A DNA stretch of 64,000 nt from Marinomonas primoryensis (GTDB lineage Bacteria > Pseudomonadota > Gammaproteobacteria > Pseudomonadales > Marinomonadaceae). Position numbers and translations under genes: made by a program. The DNA lies in NCBI RefSeq assembly GCF_013372285.1, contig NZ_CP054301.1:1412001-1476000 (forward strand), read 5' to 3'. Of the stretch, positions 29,542 to 38,759 are shown piece by piece; position 1 is the first letter of the stretch; the number at the start of each line of letters is the position of its first letter. The notes beneath the pieces were generated by a model. It saw only the letters and a list, made by a program, of their open reading frames with translations. It was not told the origin of the DNA and did not search any database.

Positions 29542-30463
29542 CATGCTATTTGTTGCCAGTATTAGTTTACTGGTGCTGAATGGGTGTATGAGTACGCGTC
29601 ATGTGTTGGGACAAAGCGATGCAGACTATGAAAAAGCTTCTGCGGGTGGACGTTATTCCATATTACAAGATCATGCTCCAACAGGCGATATTAAAGTTGA
29701 CCACCTTCCTGATCTGATACCGAGTTGGGAGCAGAAGAGTCGTGGTGGCAATAAGAGCCCCTATGAAGTTTGGGGTAAAAAATATTGGGTAATGGATTCC
29801 GCTCAAGGTTATGTTGCAGAGGGTACAGCATCTTGGTATGGGAAAAAATTCCATGGTCATAAAACCTCAAATGGGGAAACATATGACATGTACAATTTTT
29901 CTGCGGCACATAAGTCCTTACCATTACCGACTTATCTTAAGGTGACGAACTTGGATAATCAGCGTTCTGTTATTGTCAGAGTGAACGATCGGGGGCCTTT
30001 CCACGGAGATCGGTTGATTGATCTTTCTTATGCGGCGGCGGCTCGGTTGGATTATCATAAAAAAGGTTTGGCTCGGGTTAGAGTTGAGGCTATTACGCCT
30101 ACTCAGGGGAGGGCTTATAGCCCTGAAAAAAGTGTATCAAAAACACCTATTCTCCCTCTAGAAGCCCTGCCTGATAAGGCGTTAGATATCCCACCAAGTG
30201 AGGTTTCTAACGAATCTTCGGAGTTGGTTTTTTCCCATCTTCAGTTGGGCGCCTTTAGTGCAGAGGAATCTGCGGACCGACTGAGAAAACGTCTTTTTGA
30301 GGCGTTCGATACGAGTGTAAACGTGTTGATAAATAAGCAGGACGATGGCCTGTACAAGGTTTTGGTTGGGCCTTTCGATGACGCTAGTAAGTTAGTCGAA
30401 TGGCAGCAAAAATTGCAGCAAGAAGGTTTTGGTAACCCTGTTAGGGTTGCTTTGATACCTTAA
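29528..30463 (+). CDS. rlpA: Septal ring lipoprotein RlpA with SPOR domain
   Basis: RlpA is an outer-membrane lipoprotein; in Pseudomonas it is a lytic transglycosylase acting on peptide-free glycan. The 311-aa protein has a lipobox (LNGC), a double-psi beta-barrel domain (GTASWYGKKFHGHKTSNGE, RVNDRGPFHGDRLIDLS) with the catalytic acid in that segment, and a C-terminal SPOR domain (FSHLQLGAFSAEESA, YKVLVGPF) that targets denuded septal glycan. It overlaps mltB. Confidence 0.95.
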   Translation: MRITNMLFVASISLLVLNGCMSTRHVLGQSDADYEKASAGGRYSILQDHAPTGDIKVDHLPDLIPSWEQKSRGGNKSPYEVWGKKYWVMDSAQGYVAEGTASWYGKKFHGHKTSNGETYDMYNFSAAHKSLPLPTYLKVTNLDNQRSVIVRVNDRGPFHGDRLIDLSYAAAARLDYHKKGLARVRVEAITPTQGRAYSPEKSVSKTPILPLEALPDKALDIPPSEVSNESSELVFSHLQLGAFSAEESADRLRKRLFEAFDTSVNVLINKQDDGLYKVLVGPFDDASKLVEWQQKLQQEGFGNPVRVALIP

Positions 30464-30539
30464 GAGCGCTTTGTTTGGGCTAGAGATTAATAGAGTGCTC
30501 TAGTATCATTTATTCACATTTTTTAAGAAGACGATTTTT

Positions 30540-31694
30540 TTGAGTATGAAAAAACTCCTGGTTACTTTATCCCTTGTATTTTGTTTTGTCAGCGGTTCTG
30601 TATTTTCCGCTCCTTCATTAATCCCAACACCTCCACAATTGTCTGCGAGCAGCTACATTTTGATGGATGCTTATACGGGTGATATCCTAGTCGAGCATAA
30701 TGCGGATGAAGCTTTGCCTCCAGCGAGTTTAACCAAATTGATGACTGCTTATATCATTGAATATGAGCTGGCTCGCGGAAACTTATCACTAGAAGATAAG
30801 GTTAATATAAGTGAAAAAGCATGGAGGATGGAAGGCTCACGTATGTTTATACGTGAGGGAACCCAAGTTCAGTTAGAAGATTTAATGCGCGGTATTATTA
30901 TTCAGTCTGGGAATGACGCGAGTGTTGCTGCTGCTGAGCATATAGCGGGCAGTGAATCTGCTTTTGCAGATTTGATGAATCAGCATGCACAGCTTCTTGG
31001 GATGGAGAATACACACTTTGTTAACGCGACCGGATTTCCTGCTGAAGATCACTATTCAAGTGCTCACGATATAGCGAAGTTATCACGTGCGACTATTTTG
31101 CAGTTCCCAGAAAATTTCTCTATGTATTCTGAGAAAGACTTTACTTACAACAATATCCGACAGCCAAATCGTAATAAATTGTTATGGCGTGATAAAACAG
31201 TTGATGGTCTGAAAACTGGTCATACTGATGCTGCTGGTTTCTGTTTGGCAGCCACAGCGGTACGAAACGGTACTCGCTTGATTACTGTTGTAATGGGGAC
31301 TAATTCTGATGCGGCTCGTGCAGTAGAGTCTCAAAAACTGCTGGATTATGGTTTTAGATACTATGAAACGCGAAAATTATACAGTCGTGGTCAGGTGGTA
31401 AATAATGCTCGTGTTTGGGGGGGCAGCCAATCTAGCGTAAAAGTTGGGTTTGCTGATGATGTGCTTGTTACAATGCCTCGTCAACAAGGAGCCTCCATTC
31501 CAGCGACGCTAGACATGCAACAAGAAATTACAGCGCCAATAGCGGTAGGTGATGTGTTGGGTAAAATTGTTGTTGGTTTAGAAGGTAATGTTCTATTAGA
31601 GCGTTCAGTTGTTGCATTAGAGGCGGTGGAAGAGGGTGGTTTCTTCAAACGCATGTTTGATAGCATTAAGCTCTTTTTTATGAATTTGTTTTAA
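30540..31694 (+). CDS. dacA: D-alanyl-D-alanine carboxypeptidase (PBP5/6 family)
   Basis: This enzyme trims the terminal D-Ala from peptidoglycan stems. It has a cleavable signal (to about residue 24), the active-site SLTK at 63-66, SGN at 123-125 and a KTG box in LKTGHTDAAG. A C-terminal beta-sandwich domain and an amphipathic, Phe-rich tail (KRMFDSIKLFFMNLF) anchor it to the outer face of the inner membrane. The TTG at 30540 suits the AAGAAGA ribosome site; ATG at 30546 is the alternative. Pseudomonads call the positional equivalent dacC. Confidence 0.95.
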   Translation: MSMKKLLVTLSLVFCFVSGSVFSAPSLIPTPPQLSASSYILMDAYTGDILVEHNADEALPPASLTKLMTAYIIEYELARGNLSLEDKVNISEKAWRMEGSRMFIREGTQVQLEDLMRGIIIQSGNDASVAAAEHIAGSESAFADLMNQHAQLLGMENTHFVNATGFPAEDHYSSAHDIAKLSRATILQFPENFSMYSEKDFTYNNIRQPNRNKLLWRDKTVDGLKTGHTDAAGFCLAATAVRNGTRLITVVMGTNSDAARAVESQKLLDYGFRYYETRKLYSRGQVVNNARVWGGSQSSVKVGFADDVLVTMPRQQGASIPATLDMQQEITAPIAVGDVLGKIVVGLEGNVLLERSVVALEAVEEGGFFKRMFDSIKLFFMNLF

Positions 31695-31718
31695 GCTTTA
31701 ATGGGCTCATGGTGAATT

Positions 31719-32024
31719 ATGGCGCTAATTACGAAAGACGGTGATCAGGCTGAAAAAGCAGTAGATGCACCTAAAATACAGTTTCCTTGTGAAAATTACG
31801 TTATAAAAGTGGTGTCTCTTGATGTGGACGATATTCATACGGAAATAACGCAATGTATGCTTGTTCATGCACCTGAAATGGACACTAACGCAGAGGGTGT
31901 TAACCGCTCTAGTAAAGGCCGATTTGTCAGCTATAGCTTTCGTATTGTAGCCCATAGCGAAACACAGCTGTCTGCTTTGCATCGTGACTTGATGTCCATT
32001 CAAGCTGTTAAGATGGTCATGTAG
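31719..32024 (+). CDS. ybeD: YbeD/DUF493 family protein
   Basis: This 101-aa protein has an ACT-like fold by family (DUF493). Visible family features are the FPCENYVIKVV start of the first strand, a NRSSKGRFVSYSF segment and the terminal HRDLMSIQAVKMVM. The family is nearly always found between dacA and lipB and is assumed to influence lipoate metabolism, but the mechanism is not established. lipB starts at the next base after its stop codon. Confidence 0.92.
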   Translation: MALITKDGDQAEKAVDAPKIQFPCENYVIKVVSLDVDDIHTEITQCMLVHAPEMDTNAEGVNRSSKGRFVSYSFRIVAHSETQLSALHRDLMSIQAVKMVM

Positions 32025-32669
32025 ATGAGTCTTGATTTAATATGCCGTGATTTAGGTGTGGCAGACTACGCCGATACATGGGAACGGATGAAAGACTTTA
32101 CTCAGTCTCGTTCAAGGGATGATGCGGATGAAATCTGGTTATTAGAACATCCGCCTTTGTTTACGCAAGGGCAAGCCGGTAAGCTGGAGCACCTTTTGGC
32201 CCCGGGTGATATTCCTGTGATTCAGGTCGACCGTGGCGGTCAGGTCACGTATCATGGGCCTGGTCAATTGGTTGCCTATGTTCTTATTGATCTAAAGCGT
32301 CTTGGAATAGGTGTTCGTGATCTGGTTAATGTGTTAGAAAACGCTATAGTTCATACTTTGAAGGCGAATTTAATAGCGGCTTATGCAAAGCCAGATGCGC
32401 CAGGTGTTTATGTGGATGAACAAAAAATCGCGTCACTAGGATTACGTGTTCGCAGAGGTTGTTCATTTCATGGCCTTGCCTTAAATGTTGATATGGATCT
32501 CACCCCATTTAATCGTATTAACCCATGTGGCTATCAAGGTTTACAAATGGTTGATATGAAACGTCTGAACAAAAACATAAATGTATCGAATATTAAGGTT
32601 CAGTTAGCGAATCAGCTGGCTGAACAACTCGGATATACCTATCCGGCTATCCAACAAGGGTGGAAATAG
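32025..32669 (+). CDS. lipB: Lipoyl(octanoyl) transferase
   Basis: LipB moves the octanoyl group from ACP to lipoyl domains of 2-oxoacid dehydrogenases and GcvH. The 214-aa protein carries the family motif [17 protein letters not shown], the catalytic lysine segment [12 protein letters not shown] and the catalytic cysteine in NPCGYQGL. It abuts ybeD and is one base from lipA, so the lipoate genes are tightly coupled. Confidence 0.97.
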   Translation: MSLDLICRDLGVADYADTWERMKDFTQSRSRDDADEIWLLEHPPLFTQGQAGKLEHLLAPGDIPVIQVDRGGQVTYHGPGQLVAYVLIDLKRLGIGVRDLVNVLENAIVHTLKANLIAAYAKPDAPGVYVDEQKIASLGLRVRRGCSFHGLALNVDMDLTPFNRINPCGYQGLQMVDMKRLNKNINVSNIKVQLANQLAEQLGYTYPAIQQGWK

Positions 32670-32670
32670 A

Positions 32671-33630
32671 ATGACTGCAGAACGCAAACGCGTTGTCCAA
32701 GGGGAAAAGCTACGTGGTGCCGATAAAATGGCGCGTATCCCCGTTAAAATTGTTCCTACAGAAGAAATTCCTCGTAAGCCTGATTGGCTCCGAGTTCGTA
32801 TGCCGGCTTCTCCCGAAATTGCTCGTATTAAGGCTACTTTACGAGAGCATAAATTAGCGTCTGTGTGCGAAGAAGCTAATTGTCCAAATTTAGGTGAATG
32901 TTTCAGTAATGGAACCGCTACTTTTATGATTATGGGGGAAATTTGCACCCGCCGCTGTCCTTTCTGTGATGTTGCTCACGGTCGCCCGAATCCTCTAAAA
33001 GTAGATGAGCCAAAAGAGTTAGCTGCGGCGATTCGTGATATGAAACTTAAATATGTGGTCATTACCTCGGTAGATCGTGATGATCTTCGTGATGGTGGTG
33101 CGCAGCATTTTGTTGAATGTATCAGAGAGACGCGTGCTGAAAGCCCAAATATTGAGATTGAAACACTCGTTCCAGATTTTCGTGGACGAATGGAAGTGGC
33201 CATCGATACACTTTCGATAGCCCCCCCTGATGTGTTTAACCATAACTTAGAGTCGATTCCACGTTTATACCGTCAAGTACGACCGGGTTCAGACTATCAG
33301 TGGTCATTAGATTTATTGAAAAACTTTAAAGACCGTTGTCCTGACGTACCAACCAAATCTGGTTTGATGGTAGGAATGGGTGAAACCTTTGAAGAGATTG
33401 TTGAAGTACTGAAAGATTTGAGAGCTCATAATGTTGACATGCTGACGATTGGACAATATTTACAACCGTCGAAGCATCATTTTCCAATGGCGCGTTTTGT
33501 TCCGCCAGAAGAATTTGCGCGTTATGAAAAAGTGGCAAAAGATTTAGGTTTCAAACGTGCAGCATGCGGGCCGTTGGTCCGTTCGTCTTACCATGCGGAT
33601 AAGCAAGCGCATGGCGAGCACGTTTCTTAA
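32671..33630 (+). CDS. lipA: Lipoyl synthase
   Basis: LipA is a radical-SAM enzyme that inserts two sulfur atoms into the protein-bound octanoyl chain. The 319-aa protein has both iron-sulfur sites: the auxiliary cluster [12 protein letters not shown] and the radical-[13 protein letters not shown]. The C-terminal serine ligand region ([11 protein letters not shown]) is present. It is the last gene of the run from proA, closed by a terminator. Confidence 0.98.
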   Translation: MTAERKRVVQGEKLRGADKMARIPVKIVPTEEIPRKPDWLRVRMPASPEIARIKATLREHKLASVCEEANCPNLGECFSNGTATFMIMGEICTRRCPFCDVAHGRPNPLKVDEPKELAAAIRDMKLKYVVITSVDRDDLRDGGAQHFVECIRETRAESPNIEIETLVPDFRGRMEVAIDTLSIAPPDVFNHNLESIPRLYRQVRPGSDYQWSLDLLKNFKDRCPDVPTKSGLMVGMGETFEEIVEVLKDLRAHNVDMLTIGQYLQPSKHHFPMARFVPPEEFARYEKVAKDLGFKRAACGPLVRSSYHADKQAHGEHVS

Positions 33631-33650
33631 TTTTTTTCGATTGCTAGAAT

Positions 33651-33688
33651 AAAGCGGTGTTAAGATGTTTCTTAGCCCCGCTTTTTTT
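33651..33688 (+). terminator. Intrinsic terminator of the lipA operon
   Basis: A long stem (AAAGCGG / CCGCTTT outer arms and TTAAG / CTTAG inner arms) is followed by seven T residues, about 20 bases after lipA. Confidence 0.9.
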
Positions 33689-33783
33689 ATGCGAACTGAA
33701 CCTGAAAATGTGTCTGTGTTTATTATTGAGTATCTCTATTGAAAAGATGCTCATCTATCGTTATTTAGATTTTTGGAGATGAT

Positions 33784-35688
33784 ATGAAGCCTTGGTCAAT
33801 CAAAGATTCAATGGAACTTTATAATGTAAGTCATTGGAGTAGTGGCTTTTTTTCAATCAATGATAAGGGACGAGTCATTGCGTTACCTGATAGGGAAAAC
33901 AGCATTGATTTGACAGAACTTTCTGTTGCACTAAAAGAGCAGGGTATTCCTTATCCGTGTCTTGTTCGATTTCCTAATATTCTTCATTCTCGGATTGAAA
34001 AAATCACCAACTCTTTTCAGCAGGCAATAGAACATTACGATTACAAAGCAAAATACGCCATTGTGTACCCTATTAAGGTCAATCAGCAGCGCCGAGTTGT
34101 GGAAGAAATCGCCGCTTGCCAGCCGGATAATGCTTCAACCGTTGGTCTTGAAGCCGGCAGCAAGCCTGAACTGATGGCAGTGTTGGCTATGCATAAAAAT
34201 GCGGATGGCATCATAGTTTGTAATGGTTATAAAGACCGCGAGTTTATCCATCTGGCTCTGATGGCTGAAAAAATGGGCCATCAAGTGTTTATCGTCGTAG
34301 AAAAGATGCATGAACTTGACTGGATTTTAGAAGAAGCCCAAAAAATTGGGGTTCAACCCCGTATTGGTATCCGAATTCGATTGGCGTCTACTTGCACGAC
34401 GCATTGGGGAAATAGTGGTGGTGAAAAATCTAAATTTGGTTTGACAACTTCTCAATTGCTACGAGCTATTGATCGTTTGCGCGAATTAGGATTGTTGCAT
34501 TGCCTTGAGTTAATTCATTTTCACCTTGGATCGCAAATTACTCGTATTCGAGATATTCAAAACAGTTTGAAAGAATGTGCTCGCTACTACGCTGAGCTCC
34601 ATCAAATGGGTGTTGAGGTTAAGTGGGTCGATGTTGGCGGTGGTTTGGGTGTCGATTACGAAGGTACTCGTTGTCAAAATGATTTTTCAGCAAACTACAG
34701 TATTGGCGAATATGCCAATAATGTTGTGTTTGCTTTTCATAACGTATGTGAGCAATACGAGCTTCCCCATCCTCATTTGATCTCCGAATCTGGCCGCGCA
34801 GTGACCGCTCATCATGCCATGATGATTGCAGATGTTTTCTCCCATGGTGCAGAACATTTACCGATTGAAGAACCTGCTGAAGACAGTGGGCTTGAACTCC
34901 AGCGACTATGGACGTCTTATCAAAGTTTGAAAGGCCAAGATGATGAAGAAAGTCGTTCTTTAGTAGAGATTTATCATGATCTGTTGGACGATTTTAACGA
35001 TAGTTTGGCCTTGTATAATCATGGGCAGCTTAATCTTTCTCAACGGGCGCAAGCTGAGAACCTTTTTCTATCAGCGTGTCGCAATTTACTGCCTCGATTA
35101 GACAATCGCAATAGAGGGCACCGTGCTGTCATTGATGAACTTAATGAACGCTTGGCTGAGAAGTTGTTTGTTAACTTGTCTGTGTTTCAATCAATGCCAG
35201 ATGCATGGGGAATCGATCAGTTGTTTCCAGTATTACCATTGCAAGGGTTGGAGCAAGCGCCTTCGTTCAGAGGTAAAATTCAGGATGTTACCTGTGATTC
35301 TGATGGTTGTCTTTATAGCTATGTAGATGGTCAAGGCATTGAGTCATCTTTGCCTTTACCGCCACCCCCAGCAGAGGGCGAAGACTATTTAATGGGCTTC
35401 TTTTTAGTTGGTGCTTATCAAGAAACCTTAGGTGATTTGCATAATTTATTTGGTGATACCTGTTCTGTCGATGTGTATTTAACCGAAGACGGTTTCAAAA
35501 TTGATCACGTACTGAAAGGTGACAGCGTTCAGGATGTACTTAAATCCGTTAGTTATAATGAGCATGAATTGATGAAACGTTATCAAGATAAAGTAGCATC
35601 AAGTCCGCTGAGTCAAAATGAGCAAGTGGCACTCCTTGCCACCTATAAAAAAGTACTTGAAGGCACAACGTATCTGACTCAAGTATAA
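33784..35688 (+). CDS. speA: Biosynthetic arginine decarboxylase
   Basis: SpeA converts arginine to agmatine, the first step of the plant-like route to putrescine. The 634-aa length matches the biosynthetic enzyme. The PLP lysine is K98 in YPIKVNQQRRVV, and the alanine-racemase-like barrel continues with HFHLGSQI and the glycine-rich WVDVGGGLGVDYEGT. GGAG precedes the ATG. aguB follows 47 bp later, so agmatine is meant for N-carbamoylputrescine rather than direct hydrolysis by SpeB; agmatine deiminase (aguA) is not in the window. Confidence 0.97.
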   Translation: MKPWSIKDSMELYNVSHWSSGFFSINDKGRVIALPDRENSIDLTELSVALKEQGIPYPCLVRFPNILHSRIEKITNSFQQAIEHYDYKAKYAIVYPIKVNQQRRVVEEIAACQPDNASTVGLEAGSKPELMAVLAMHKNADGIIVCNGYKDREFIHLALMAEKMGHQVFIVVEKMHELDWILEEAQKIGVQPRIGIRIRLASTCTTHWGNSGGEKSKFGLTTSQLLRAIDRLRELGLLHCLELIHFHLGSQITRIRDIQNSLKECARYYAELHQMGVEVKWVDVGGGLGVDYEGTRCQNDFSANYSIGEYANNVVFAFHNVCEQYELPHPHLISESGRAVTAHHAMMIADVFSHGAEHLPIEEPAEDSGLELQRLWTSYQSLKGQDDEESRSLVEIYHDLLDDFNDSLALYNHGQLNLSQRAQAENLFLSACRNLLPRLDNRNRGHRAVIDELNERLAEKLFVNLSVFQSMPDAWGIDQLFPVLPLQGLEQAPSFRGKIQDVTCDSDGCLYSYVDGQGIESSLPLPPPPAEGEDYLMGFFLVGAYQETLGDLHNLFGDTCSVDVYLTEDGFKIDHVLKGDSVQDVLKSVSYNEHELMKRYQDKVASSPLSQNEQVALLATYKKVLEGTTYLTQV

Positions 35689-35735
35689 ACTGACCGTTTA
35701 GCTTACGAAAAAGCATCGTTTTTGGAGGTAGAAAT

Positions 35736-36614
35736 ATGAGTAACGTAAAAGTGGCCTGCATTCAAATGGCGGTCAGTGATGACTTTCAAGCAAATTTAGA
35801 CAATGCAGTTGCACAAGTAAGAGAAGCCGCTGCACATCATGCGAATATCATTCTGTTGCAAGAATTATTTATGGGGCCCTATTTTTGTATTGATCAAAAA
35901 CCCGCTTATTTTGATTGGGCTCAGCCTGTTAATGATTGCTTGGCTATTCAAACCATGAGTAAACTTGCCAAAGAGCTGGGTGTGGTTTTGCCTATTAGTT
36001 TTTTTGAGCGTGATGGAAACGTCTTTTACAACTCCTTGGTGATGATTGATGCCAATGGTGACGTGATGGATTTGTATCGTAAAACGCATATTCCTGATGG
36101 CCCAGGCTATCAAGAAAAATATTATTTCACCCCTGGAAATACTGGCATAAAAGTGTGGGATACCCAGTTTGGACGTATTGGTTGTGGGATTTGTTGGGAC
36201 CAGTGGTTTCCAGAATTAGCTCGTGAATTGGCTTTAAAGGGCGCTGAATTGATTTTTTATCCTACAGCGATTGGTTCCGAACCTCCATATCCTGAATTGG
36301 ACTCGAAAGATCATTGGCAAAGAACCATGCAGGGACACGCTGCGGCCAATATGGTGCCAGTTATTGCTTCAAACCGTGTTGGTAGGGAAGAGGGTGATGA
36401 TAGTTTTATTCAGTTCTATGGTTCGTCTTTCATGACGGATGAAATGGGAGCTATGAAATGCGTTGCTGGGCGAGATGAAAGTACTATTTTATATTCAGAA
36501 TATGATTTAGAGGCCATACGTAAAGCACGTCGATCCTTTGGTTTGTTTCGTGACCGCCGACCAGACCAATATCAAGCAATCACTTCGGGTGCGGGTATTA
36601 CTTGGGAAAAGTAG
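35736..36614 (+). CDS. aguB: N-carbamoylputrescine amidase
   Basis: AguB hydrolyses N-carbamoylputrescine to putrescine, CO2 and ammonia. It is a nitrilase-superfamily protein of 292 aa with the catalytic triad E43 (LQELFMGPYF), K116 (YRKTHIPDGPGYQEK) and C153 (CGICWDQWFPE). GGAGG precedes the ATG. Its pairing with speA supports the polyamine role over other nitrilase activities. Confidence 0.95.
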   Translation: MSNVKVACIQMAVSDDFQANLDNAVAQVREAAAHHANIILLQELFMGPYFCIDQKPAYFDWAQPVNDCLAIQTMSKLAKELGVVLPISFFERDGNVFYNSLVMIDANGDVMDLYRKTHIPDGPGYQEKYYFTPGNTGIKVWDTQFGRIGCGICWDQWFPELARELALKGAELIFYPTAIGSEPPYPELDSKDHWQRTMQGHAAANMVPVIASNRVGREEGDDSFIQFYGSSFMTDEMGAMKCVAGRDESTILYSEYDLEAIRKARRSFGLFRDRRPDQYQAITSGAGITWEK

Positions 36615-36623
36615 GAAAAAGAT

Positions 36624-36729
36624 AAAAAGGTGCCCGCATCATGCGGGCACAAAGCTATCCATATCCTTATTGATTTAGGGGAGGAATCTCAATAAGGAAG
36701 ATCTATTTACACTTGGCTTTTCGAAGCCT
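36624..36729 (-). ncRNA. Candidate small RNA with C-rich loop
   Basis: On the minus strand a TATACT -10 element (36741-36736) predicts a start at about 36729. The roughly 106-nt transcript would form three hairpins. The first is GGCTT-CGAA-AAGCC (36728-36715). The second is a perfect 10-bp stem TCCTTATTGA/TCAATAAGGA (36698-36664) whose 15-nt loop contains CCTCCCC, complementary to ribosome-binding sites. The third is a terminator GTGCCCGC/GCGGGCAC (36650-36630) followed by C and five T residues. The T-tract exists only on this strand. The -35 element is weak. I match it to no known family. It faces away from the downstream fusion gene and lies after aguB in the opposite sense. Confidence 0.6.
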
Positions 36730-36945
36730 AAATAGAGTATATAAATTGTGTAATGCGTTTATCTGACGGCACTGTAAATCATAATAGCTACTTTGTATTA
36801 CAAGGCTCTATATAAATAGTGTCCTCGTCAGTATAGATCTGTCCAAGAGGTAGATACTAACTATAGCCTGAGATTTAAAATAAGCGCGGATAAAATTCTA
36901 TCTACACGTATCTATAAAAATCTAGCCATTTATTTTAGAGAGCCG
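36730..36945. other. AT-rich rest of the aguB-to-fusion-gene gap
   Basis: Together with the small-RNA candidate this makes a 331-bp stretch with no protein gene. The remainder is AT-rich and should contain the small-RNA promoter on the minus strand and the plus-strand promoter for the gene at 36946. I see no further hairpin with a T-tract and no clear operator. Confidence 0.45.
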
Positions 36946-37836
36946 ATGACCGTATTTAGTTCCCCCAATACACTGCCTTATTTTGCCGTCTTATTGTCTA
37001 GTAAGTTGCTACTGAACGACTTGACCTACCGATTAATGGCAGAAAAAACACTCGAATTGGCCAAAGATCAGCCTGGTTATCTTTGTGCTGAATATGGTGC
37101 GGGCGAAATGGATTTGCTGATGACCTATTGGGAAAACCGAGAAGCAGCAGAGGCTTGGTTAAACCACGATGTTCATCGAAGAACCTTATCCATTGGTGAA
37201 AGTTTTTGGTATGAAGAATACTCATTAAAATTGTTTAAAGTGATCGGGGATGTATCCTTTAAGCGTGAACCTAACCAAGATTTGCATGCTTCACGCTTTC
37301 CTCGGATTGTTACGAAGATAGGTGTGTTGAAGATATTAGAGGAAGCACAAGCCCCTCTTTTGTATGATTATATTAATCAAGAAAGGCGTTTCCTTACACC
37401 ATGGGAACCTTTAAGAAGCGAGGGTTATTATTCCCTTGAAACCTGTCAGTTACGTGTTCGAGAAATGCGTCGAGATTTCTTGGAAGATAAAGGCATCGTG
37501 TTCTGTCTCTTGTCCCCTAATGAAGACAAGATGCTCGCCTATAGTAATTACTCCAATATCATTCGAGGTGTTTTTCAGGCTTGTAATCTTGGCTATAGCG
37601 TACGAGAGAGTGAGCAGGGCAAAGGCGTGATGCAAGAAGTGTTGAGTGCGGGTTTAGAGTATCTTCATAAAGAGCTTCATATTGATCGGATACAAGCAAG
37701 CTATATGCCGAGAAATGCTCGAAGCGCAGCCGTATTGCAAAAATTGGGTTTTGATAAAGAAGGTGTAGCAAGGGATTATTTAAAAATCAACGGACGCTGG
37801 GAAGATCATATTTTGACCGCATTAGTATTGCGCTAA
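36946..37836 (+). CDS. ABM-like domain fused to RimJ-type N-acetyltransferase
   Basis: This 296-aa protein joins two unrelated domains. Residues about 10-105 resemble the dimeric alpha/beta-barrel of antibiotic-biosynthesis-monooxygenase-like proteins (PYFAVLLSSK, DQPGYLCAEYG, MTYWENREAAEAWLNHDVH). Residues about 115-296 align with RimJ along its whole length: RRFLTPWEPLRSE, a SNYSNIIRGVFQACNLGYSV core, the acetyl-CoA-binding ESEQGKGVMQEVL, and the end DYLKINGRWEDHILTALVL. RimJ acetylates the N-terminus of ribosomal protein S5; whether this protein does the same is open. The start ATG has AGAGAG upstream. Confidence 0.82.
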   Translation: MTVFSSPNTLPYFAVLLSSKLLLNDLTYRLMAEKTLELAKDQPGYLCAEYGAGEMDLLMTYWENREAAEAWLNHDVHRRTLSIGESFWYEEYSLKLFKVIGDVSFKREPNQDLHASRFPRIVTKIGVLKILEEAQAPLLYDYINQERRFLTPWEPLRSEGYYSLETCQLRVREMRRDFLEDKGIVFCLLSPNEDKMLAYSNYSNIIRGVFQACNLGYSVRESEQGKGVMQEVLSAGLEYLHKELHIDRIQASYMPRNARSAAVLQKLGFDKEGVARDYLKINGRWEDHILTALVLR

Positions 37837-37860
37837 AATATTAATTAAAGAGACGTTTTT

Positions 37861-38574
37861 TCACTTTGATTTTTTGAGTAATAAAACTCGCCCTTTAGTG
37901 TGTTGTTGTACTGTAACCGATAAGGCGGTGATGCTTTCTGCGCTTGGATTTAAAATGGCTCTGGGGATTTTGTTTGGAATAATTCTCCCCAAGTCTGGGC
38001 AGGCATCAGAATGCTTTTGTTCATTGGATATATAGATAGTGCCATTTAATGGAAGAAAATATTGAGTGGCCATCTTCTGATAATAAAGTGTTTCGGCGTA
38101 GTAGGGTGGGTATAGCTCTAAAGAGATATGTTCCGAAACTCCTTTCCAGAGCGGCCAAGTCTTGATTTTGTTTCTTTCTAGTGTCGACTCAACGGTACCA
38201 GATGACACTTTTTTTAAAGCATCGTTTTTTGTTGTGTTGGTTGTTGATGGCATGCGTATTAAACACAACTCTACTGTCGGACTCAGTAGTGTGATGCTAT
38301 TAATGGTTAGAGCTTTTAGCCAGATGCCTTGGTGTTTTTTTAACACCGATTCTTGTTCATTTTTTGGTGTGCTTTGTTGTAAGTACAATTCACCTTTCAT
38401 GATAAATAGAAAAGTGTCGGCCTGATGGTGGTAAAATCGAGTGGGTGTGGCATTTTGAAAAAGATGCTCATGAGCAACAAAAAGGTCATTTTTTTGATGG
38501 ATGATCGTGTGCTTACTGGGTTCCCCAAGACTGTAGCTCGTCGGGGCGAGAGTGTTGTGATCCGCTAAGTTCAT
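37861..38574 (-). CDS. Cupin-like protein of unknown function
   Basis: I do not assign a function to this 237-aa protein. The pattern of short beta strands with FYHHQADTFLFIMKGELYL (about 45-63) looks like a cupin barrel strand pair, and a second similar stretch (YYQKMATQYFLPLNGTIYI) suggests a bicupin. Metal-ligand histidines are only partly present, so catalysis is uncertain. The ATG at 38574 has AAAAGG at good distance; an upstream ATG at 38634 gives 257 aa but lacks a ribosome site. It converges on the ABM-RimJ fusion gene and diverges from parC. Confidence 0.6.
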   Translation of the reverse strand: MNLADHNTLAPTSYSLGEPSKHTIIHQKNDLFVAHEHLFQNATPTRFYHHQADTFLFIMKGELYLQQSTPKNEQESVLKKHQGIWLKALTINSITLLSPTVELCLIRMPSTTNTTKNDALKKVSSGTVESTLERNKIKTWPLWKGVSEHISLELYPPYYAETLYYQKMATQYFLPLNGTIYISNEQKHSDACPDLGRIIPNKIPRAILNPSAESITALSVTVQQHTKGRVLLLKKSK

Positions 38575-38759
38575 TATCCAGTACCTTTTTAATAATCCAA
38601 TGTTATTGAAACACGAGAATAGCGACCTTTCCATGATAATCTTACGCAGAGTGTTGCAGTGTGTTGGGGTGTTTCTTTATAGTTGAGCCCATATGTAGTT
38701 TATGAAATCCGTATGTGTCAATAATTTACACATGCAAACGATGTAGAAGGAAAGTTTCC

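Noticed and set aside
36630..36650. Palindrome as the terminator of aguB on the plus strand
   Set aside because: The plus strand has no T-tract after it (AAAGCT follows); the T-run is on the minus strand, so I read it as the end of a minus-strand transcript.
38715..38759. Upstream start giving ParC a cysteine-rich N-terminal extension
   Set aside because: The added residues do not resemble ParC, and a good ribosome site fits the TTG at 38760.
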